Origin: Mycobacteriaceae bacterium
GTDB taxonomy: Bacteria; Actinomycetota; Actinomycetes; Mycobacteriales; Mycobacteriaceae
Direction of reading: 5' to 3'
Assembly (NCBI GenBank): GCA_019245755.1
Contig: JAFARC010000082.1
Coordinates: 62,001-126,000, forward strand
DNA length: 64,000 bases
Made by a program: the position numbers and the translations under genes. Position 1 is the stretch's first letter. Each line of letters opens with the position of its first letter. Shown here piece after piece: positions 58,810 through 64,000 of this stretch. The notes under the pieces are model-generated. The model was not told where the DNA came from. It saw only the letters and a list, made by a program, of their open reading frames with translations, and did not search any database.

Positions 58810-59241
58810 CTAAAGATCTGCGGAGTAGTCGGCGGTGAACCAGCGGTCGGGACGGACGGTGAACAGCACACTCTCCCGGCCATCAAGCGCGCGGGCGAAC
58901 TGACGTCCGCCCGTTTCGCCGAGATAGCGGATAGCGATGGCTTCCCGTACCTCCAGTGGGGAGGGCGTGACGGCGTCGACCACCGTGCCCTCGACGGCCA
59001 CATATTGGTAGGGCAACTCCTCGCGCTGCACGACGAGCGTCACCGCGCCGGCCCGCTCGATAAGCTTGGCCTTGCGTCGAGACGCGCCGGTGTTGATCCG
59101 GATGTTGCCGCCTGGTGTGTAGTCGTACCAGATCGGCACGCTGGCCGGCGGGCGGCCGTCGGTTGCGGCGACAGACAGGACGGCAACGTGCTTTTCGGCG
59201 AGAAAGTCCTGGCGTTCGGCTTCGGTGAAATCTTTTGGCAT
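58810..59241 (-). CDS. PPOX-class flavin or F420-dependent oxidoreductase
   Basis: A 143-residue split-barrel protein of the pyridoxamine-phosphate-oxidase-like class: LAEKHVAVLSVAATDGRPPASVPIWYDY, IRINTGASRRKAKLIERA, TLVVQREELPYQYVAVEG, and VRPDRWFTADYS at the end. Mycobacterial members use FMN or F420 or bind heme. It is 56 bases from the peroxiredoxin gene on the same strand. Which cofactor it uses cannot be told here. Confidence 0.88.
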   Translation of the reverse strand: MPKDFTEAERQDFLAEKHVAVLSVAATDGRPPASVPIWYDYTPGGNIRINTGASRRKAKLIERAGAVTLVVQREELPYQYVAVEGTVVDAVTPSPLEVREAIAIRYLGETGGRQFARALDGRESVLFTVRPDRWFTADYSADL

Positions 59242-59303
59242 GTCCGCTGAACATGCTTGCCTGCAGCGATATTCCCGCGCCGCGGAAGCCGGCCCATTTG
59301 CTA

Positions 59304-61223
59304 TCAGACGGGCCGGCCTTGTTGGCTGTAGGCGACGCGGCCAACCCGCCAGGCGCCTTCGCCCAGCAGCTCCAAGTGGTGTTGGTGGTGCTGTTCGACG
59401 CAGCTGTTATGACCGACGCTGACAACGATGGTTTGCGGCAGCTCCGTGCGCAGCAGCTGGTACAGCGCGTGCTCCAGCCCCTCATCCAGTGCGGAGGTGG
59501 CCTCGTCAAGGAACACGGCCTTCGGTCTGGTCAGCAGAACACGGGCGAACGCGATGCGCTGCTGCTCACCGGGTGAGAGCACCTTGGCCCAGTCCCGCTT
59601 CTCGTCAAGCCGGTCGCGCAGGTGGGGCAGGAAAACCTGGGTGAGCACATCGCGCAACCGTTCGTCGTCGATGTCACCCGCTGTGTTCGGGTAGGACAGC
59701 ACCGTGCGCAGATTCCCCAGCGGCACATACGGCAGCTGAGACACGAACATGGTCTGGCGGTCGCCGGCGGGCCGAAGCCAGAGGCCGGTGGTGGCCGGCC
59801 ACAACTCGGCCAGGCTGCGCAGCAGCGTGGTCTTTCCGCTCCCCGACGAGCCGGTGATCACCATCGACTCCCCCGGCTGCAGGCGCAGGTCGAGCGGGTC
59901 GATCAGCTGATCGCCTGCCGGTGTGCGCACCTCCACGCCGTCCAGCTCAACCGTGTCACCGAGGCTCGGCTCGGTGGTCAGCACCGGCAGTCGGCGGGCG
60001 CGCTCGTTGGCCTCGACGAGCCCGTACAGTCGGATGATCGCGGCGTTGTAGCTGGCGAACTGGCCGTACGCGTTGCGGAAGAACGACAATCCGCTCTGGA
60101 TCTTGCCGAACGCGGTCGCCGACTGCGTCACGTCGCCCAACTTGATGGTGCCGGCGAACAGCCGCGGTGCCTGCAGCAGGAACGGCAGCGGGACGATCGC
60201 CTGGGTAACCGAAAAGTTCCACCCGACCAAGCCGACCGTGCGGCGAACGTAGCGCCGGTAATTCGAGATGATGGCCGCAAACCTGGTGTCGAGTTGCTCG
60301 CGCTCGGCTTGCTCCCCGCGGTAGAACCCCACCGCCTCTGCGGCGTCGCGCAACCGCACCAGCGCGTAGCGAAACGCGGCGTTGGTCTGCTCGTTGCGGA
60401 AACTCAGCCGGATCAGCGGGCGACCGATCCGAAACGCGATCACCGAGGCGACCAGCACGTAGGCCAGAACAATCCAAAACAGCGCCTTCGGGATGGTGAG
60501 CCCAACCAGGCTCAGCGGCCCCGAAAGCTTCCACAAGATCACCGCGAACGACCCGACCGAAACCACCGAATCCACCGCGCCGAACAGCAACGTGCTCTGC
60601 GAGTAGTACGACGGAACGTTGGGGCCGGTACCCACCCCGGTAGTGAAGATGTCGATGTCCTGCTGAATGCGTTGATCGGGATTGTCGATGGCGGGCTCGG
60701 CGAAGCGGCCCCGGTAGTACGCGCGGCCGGCAAGCCAGTCGCCAGTGAGCCGATCGGTCAACCACACCCGCCAACGGATGATGAAGCGCTGGGTCAGGTA
60801 GGTGTCGAACACAATCCGCGCGATGTGGATCGTCGCAAGGATGCAAAAGATCCCGATCGCGACCCAGAAGCCGTGCACTCCCGAGCCGCGCAGCGCCGCG
60901 TTGTGCGCGCCAGCACCCTGGAACGCCATTTGGAGGGCCGAGTACAGGTCGTTGTTGTAGTAGCTGAGCAGCACCTCGAGGCGCACCGATGCGATCACCG
61001 ACAGCAGCAACACCGCAACCATGCCCCACACCGGCACACTCGCCGCGCCGGTGAAATACTCCCCGGTGATCCGCCAGAACCGCCATCCCCATCTGCTGTA
61101 GCGGATCAGCAGGACCGCGAACACCAACACGCATCCGGCGCTGATCGCCCAGGCGCCGAGGATCCACAGCAGGGACGCGACCAGCTCGTTGCCCCAATCG
61201 ATCGAGGGCCTGAACTTCTCCAA
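59304..61223 (-). CDS. bacA: BacA/SbmA-like ABC transporter (Rv1819c type), fused permease-ATPase
   Basis: A 639-residue protein with an N-terminal SbmA/BacA-type membrane domain of about 400 residues ([42 protein letters not shown]) and a C-terminal ATPase: Walker [14 protein letters not shown], signature [12 protein letters not shown], Walker [14 protein letters not shown]. Length and architecture match the mycobacterial BacA protein, which takes up peptides and other hydrophilic compounds. It is divergent from the following ABC transporter across 84 bases. Confidence 0.93.
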   Translation of the reverse strand: MEKFRPSIDWGNELVASLLWILGAWAISAGCVLVFAVLLIRYSRWGWRFWRITGEYFTGAASVPVWGMVAVLLLSVIASVRLEVLLSYYNNDLYSALQMAFQGAGAHNAALRGSGVHGFWVAIGIFCILATIHIARIVFDTYLTQRFIIRWRVWLTDRLTGDWLAGRAYYRGRFAEPAIDNPDQRIQQDIDIFTTGVGTGPNVPSYYSQSTLLFGAVDSVVSVGSFAVILWKLSGPLSLVGLTIPKALFWIVLAYVLVASVIAFRIGRPLIRLSFRNEQTNAAFRYALVRLRDAAEAVGFYRGEQAEREQLDTRFAAIISNYRRYVRRTVGLVGWNFSVTQAIVPLPFLLQAPRLFAGTIKLGDVTQSATAFGKIQSGLSFFRNAYGQFASYNAAIIRLYGLVEANERARRLPVLTTEPSLGDTVELDGVEVRTPAGDQLIDPLDLRLQPGESMVITGSSGSGKTTLLRSLAELWPATTGLWLRPAGDRQTMFVSQLPYVPLGNLRTVLSYPNTAGDIDDERLRDVLTQVFLPHLRDRLDEKRDWAKVLSPGEQQRIAFARVLLTRPKAVFLDEATSALDEGLEHALYQLLRTELPQTIVVSVGHNSCVEQHHQHHLELLGEGAWRVGRVAYSQQGRPV

Positions 61224-61307
61224 CGGATCACCCTCCTGAGCGGTGGCGCTGGGGACTAACGGTCCCTGGCCGGCGGTTTACCTGAGGGATGAGTATCGAC
61301 TCCCGTT

Positions 61308-63200
61308 GTGAACAATGTCGAAACACGGCTGATGGCGATCTCGCGGGGGCGGCGAAGACGGCCCGCGCGGTCGCCGACCGCTGCTACGGTTCTCCTAGAC
61401 GGGGACCGCAACGAGGAGGCGCCTGCCGTGCCGCCGCTGCTTCGTGAACTGCTGCGTCCGCGCCGGCGGATGCTGGCCGTCATTTTGGCCGCGATGCTGG
61501 TGCAGATGGCGATGGGCCTGGCCACGCCCTGGCCACTGAAGGTCATCATCGACAACGTCGTCGGAAACCACCGTCCGCCGGCCTGGATCGCTTGGCTGTT
61601 GCCGATCCTCGGCGGCCCCAGCAAGGCCCACATCGCGGCGGCCGCCGGGATCGTGACCGTCGTGATCGCCGCGGCGACCGGAGCCGCGATGTATGTCGCC
61701 AGCTACTTCACCGAGAGCTTGAGTCAGGGCATCGGAAACGATCTGCGCGTGCGGCTCTATCACCACCTACAACAGCTGTCCCTGGCCTATTACGACACCA
61801 CGCGGGTCGGCAGCATCCTGAGCACGCTCACCAGTGACGTCCAGACGATCCAGAGCTTCGCGTCGGTGTCGACCCTGAACATCGTCACCGACACCCTGAC
61901 GCTGGTCGGGATGACCGTTGTGATGTTCCTGCTGCGGTGGGATTTCGCGTTGATCGCGCTGGCGGTAACACCGGTGCTGGCGATCTTCGTCCTGCGGGTC
62001 AACAAAGCTGTCCGCGCGGCCGTCAAGGAGGTACGCACCCGACAATCCGATCTGCTGGCCACGCTGCAGGAGGGCCTGCAATCGATCGAAGTGGTGCAGG
62101 CGTTCGGGCGCGAGGACCTCGAGGAACAGCAACTGCGCAAGGTCAGCATGGAGACCGTGACGGCCTGGCTCAAGGCGCGGCGGGTGTCCTCGCTGCTGTC
62201 CCCCATCGTCGCCCTGGTGGTTGCGATGTGCACCGGCCTGGTGCTGTGGCGGGGTTCACTGCTGATCCTGGCCGGCACGATGACGCTGGGCGCGCTCACC
62301 GTTTTCCTCACCTACCTGGCCAAATTCTTCCAACCGGTGCGCGACCTCGCCCAGATGACCAACACCATCGCGCAGGTTTCGGTGGGGTTTCAGCGGGTCC
62401 TGGCGGTCTGTGACGCCGACAAAGTCATCCCGGAGCGCGCCGCGCCTACCGATCCGCCGCCGTTTCGCGGCGAGATCGCCTTCGATCGGGTGGCCTTCGG
62501 CTATGACCCGGCGGTGCCGGTGTTGCGCGACGTCAGCTTCACCATCAGCCCGGGTGAAATGGTCGGCATCGTCGGCCCGACCGGCAGTGGCAAATCCACC
62601 GCCGTCTGCTTGATCCCACGCTTCCGTGACCCGGACGCCGGGTCGATCAAGATCGACGGCGTGGACATCTGTGATTTCACGCTGCACGGACTTCGCTGCC
62701 AGATCGGCTTTGTGCTGCAGGACACCGTGCTGCTGCGCGGGACCGTGCGCGACAACATCGCCTTCGGCCGGCCCGACGCCACCGACGACGAAGTCATCGA
62801 AGCGGCCAAACTGGCCAACGCACACGAGTTCATCATGCGCATGCCCGACGGCTACGCCAGCCTCGTCGGCGACCGTGGCATGACGCTCTCCGGCGGGCAA
62901 CGCCAACGCATCGGAATCGCCCGAGCCCTCATCCGCGACAACCCCATCCTCATCCTCGACGAGCCCACCGCGGCACTAGACGCCGAATCCGAAGAGCTGG
63001 TGATCGAAGCCCTGGAACGGCTGATGCAAGGCCGCACCGTCATCACCATCGCCCACCGGCTGAGCACCCTGCGCGCCGCTGACAAGATCATCGTGATCAA
63101 GGACGGCGTGGTGGCCGAAAACGGCAGCCACGAGCAGTTGCTGGCCCGCGACGGGGTCTACGCCCAACTGCACCACCTGCAGTTCGACAAGCCGGCATGA
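61308..63200 (+). CDS. ABC transporter, MsbA-like half-transporter
   Basis: A 630-residue exporter with an N-terminal transmembrane domain starting near VILAAMLVQMAMGLATPW and a C-terminal ATPase: Walker A IVGPTGSGKSTAV, signature LSGGQRQRIGIA, Walker B ILILDEPTAALD. It lies divergent from the BacA-like gene. The GTG at 61308 gives a 30-residue basic leader; an ATG at 61332 is possible. The substrate is unknown and no partner half-transporter is next to it, so a homodimer is likely. Confidence 0.93.
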   Translation: MNNVETRLMAISRGRRRRPARSPTAATVLLDGDRNEEAPAVPPLLRELLRPRRRMLAVILAAMLVQMAMGLATPWPLKVIIDNVVGNHRPPAWIAWLLPILGGPSKAHIAAAAGIVTVVIAAATGAAMYVASYFTESLSQGIGNDLRVRLYHHLQQLSLAYYDTTRVGSILSTLTSDVQTIQSFASVSTLNIVTDTLTLVGMTVVMFLLRWDFALIALAVTPVLAIFVLRVNKAVRAAVKEVRTRQSDLLATLQEGLQSIEVVQAFGREDLEEQQLRKVSMETVTAWLKARRVSSLLSPIVALVVAMCTGLVLWRGSLLILAGTMTLGALTVFLTYLAKFFQPVRDLAQMTNTIAQVSVGFQRVLAVCDADKVIPERAAPTDPPPFRGEIAFDRVAFGYDPAVPVLRDVSFTISPGEMVGIVGPTGSGKSTAVCLIPRFRDPDAGSIKIDGVDICDFTLHGLRCQIGFVLQDTVLLRGTVRDNIAFGRPDATDDEVIEAAKLANAHEFIMRMPDGYASLVGDRGMTLSGGQRQRIGIARALIRDNPILILDEPTAALDAESEELVIEALERLMQGRTVITIAHRLSTLRAADKIIVIKDGVVAENGSHEQLLARDGVYAQLHHLQFDKPA

Positions 63201-63236
63201 TCCGCCGCCGCGGGTGCGGCCGTGGCCGGCTAGCCA

Positions 63237-63264
63237 CCGTCGGCCGTTAACGGCGCGCCGACGG
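63237..63264 (+). terminator. Stem-loop downstream of the MsbA-like transporter
   Basis: CCGTCGGC pairs with GCCGACGG around 12 bases that include the small palindrome GTTAAC. It lies 36 bases after the stop and has no T tract. A terminator is likely but not certain. Confidence 0.5.
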
Positions 63265-63398
63265 CGGGTGAACGTTGGGGATGGCGGCGGTTGGCGATGA
63301 TCGTTATCTGACCAATCGTGTCGGTGACGGGTGTCACGCTGTTAGCATCCGGCTAGCCCTGCTCTTTGGAATTCTCTTCGCGACGAAGGAGATAAGCG

Positions 63399-64000
63399 AT
63401 GTTGACGATGCGCGATCACGGCGTTGAGGACTACGCGGGATTGGCCGACATGGACGCCACCGACGTCGGTGTGCTCGGCGATGACGACCGCGCCTGCCTG
63501 CAGGAGCTGGGCCACTACCTGGCCGACGCCGATGCCTGGCAGCGTTTCGGGGTCTGGCTGCTGCACAAGCATTTCGAACCGGCCCCCGGAGAGGTTTTCG
63601 TCGAACGCGCCAGCACCGCGGCGCGAAAGACCCAAACCACTCCGGTAGCGCGCTCGGCGTTCGGCCAGCAGGCATTGCACACGACCGCGATCCGGTTCGA
63701 CGACTCGGTCAGCAGCGGGCTGGGCGTGATCGGCATGGAGTTCGCCGAGCCGGGCGACTTCGGCGAGATCTCGCCACTAAGCGATGACGACGAGGCCGTG
63801 TTGGCCGGCATCGCCGAGCGGCTGGCCGCCCACGGCAAGACCGAGCGCTTCGGGGTGCGGCTGATCCGCAACCCGCTGGGCCTGGCCGAGCACCAACTGC
63901 TCCACGAGACCTGCGACAGCACCCAGCGGATGCTGCAGTGCACCGTCGGTGAGCGCGACGCCCTGCTCGCCGACCACACCATCGTCCAAACGGCCTGGCG
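63399..64000 (+). CDS. Protein of unknown function, cut by window end
   Basis: The frame from the ATG at 63399 stays open to the window end, giving 200 residues so far. The start is supported by GAAGGAG seven bases upstream. The sequence is acidic and has no recognised motif; LLHKHFEPAPGEVFVE and a repeated LG/AE-type helix region suggest a globular cytosolic protein. It is missing from the ORF track because it runs off the end. No function can be assigned. Confidence 0.8.
   Translation, partial: MLTMRDHGVEDYAGLADMDATDVGVLGDDDRACLQELGHYLADADAWQRFGVWLLHKHFEPAPGEVFVERASTAARKTQTTPVARSAFGQQALHTTAIRFDDSVSSGLGVIGMEFAEPGDFGEISPLSDDDEAVLAGIAERLAAHGKTERFGVRLIRNPLGLAEHQLLHETCDSTQRMLQCTVGERDALLADHTIVQTAW

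Noticed and set aside
59622-61259. 545-residue plus-strand ORF
   Set aside because: It is antisense to the BacA-like gene and has no domain pattern.
1-64000. CRISPR array, tRNA, rRNA, insertion sequence or phage attachment site
   Set aside because: No spaced repeats, cloverleaf, transposase or integrase text was found on reading; the only tandem repeats are the short ones listed.

Overview
The window is high-GC, densely coded DNA with many GTG starts, 1-8 bp start/stop overlaps, an actinobacterial-type mix of acyl-CoA, P450 and Rieske enzymes, a mycofactocin-type SDR, an NDMA-type alcohol dehydrogenase, and a BacA-like ABC transporter of the Rv1819c type. This points to a Mycobacterium or close relative. 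The species cannot be named from the sequence alone. No rRNA, tRNA, CRISPR array, intact insertion sequence or phage gene was seen.

Region 1 (about 1-38 kb) is a catabolic supercluster for CoA-activated, probably polycyclic, steroid-like or terpenoid-like substrates. It holds five acyl-CoA synthetase genes (one cut by the window start, one at 38.5-40.1 kb), two paralogous enoyl-CoA hydratases, and two CaiB/BaiF CoA-transferases, one of them a two-domain fusion. It also has a KstD-like flavoprotein, two Rieske oxygenases, a Rieske ferredoxin, two P450s, MaoC/FAS1-type hydratases, four TIM-barrel amidohydrolases, a thiolase-fold protein with a DUF35-type protein elsewhere, and a 2-oxoacid dehydrogenase E1 alpha/beta with a free-standing lipoyl domain. 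A GntR/FadR regulator sits in the middle. Five promoters here share one layout: a -35 box, exactly 17 bp, then a TAAAGA/TAAGAT-like -10 box, with a related TTAAAATA-type spacer (motif A). A sixth, at 3.1 kb, fits the layout more loosely.

Region 2 (about 40-57 kb) looks like a second, separately controlled regulon. One minus-strand operon runs: signal-less periplasmic-binding-type protein, AveC-like membrane protein, SDR, aldehyde dehydrogenase, P450. Next to it are a second P450 and an acyltransferase, a CbbQ/NorQ-type AAA+ ATPase, a NorD/CbbO-type VWA protein, a two-gene acyl-CoA dehydrogenase, a protein with two TetR domains, and an SDR. Seven copies of a semi-palindrome close to GACCAAATATATGTTC (motif B) lie in the intergenic gaps. 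In five of them a TANNNT -10 box lies 17 bp from the -35 hexamer that overlaps the motif. The double-TetR protein is the obvious candidate regulator. This is the best candidate for an undescribed system.

Region 3 (57-64 kb) holds more general functions: a small secreted Cys-containing protein, a peroxiredoxin, a PPOX-type flavin/F420 protein, two divergent ABC exporters (BacA-like and MsbA-like) and a truncated gene of unknown function.

Gene decay is visible: a fragment of an acyl-CoA dehydrogenase at 11.76 kb nearly identical over 39 bases to the intact gene at 52.3 kb, an SDR pseudogene at 38.1-38.4 kb, and a possible gene tail at 43.0 kb.
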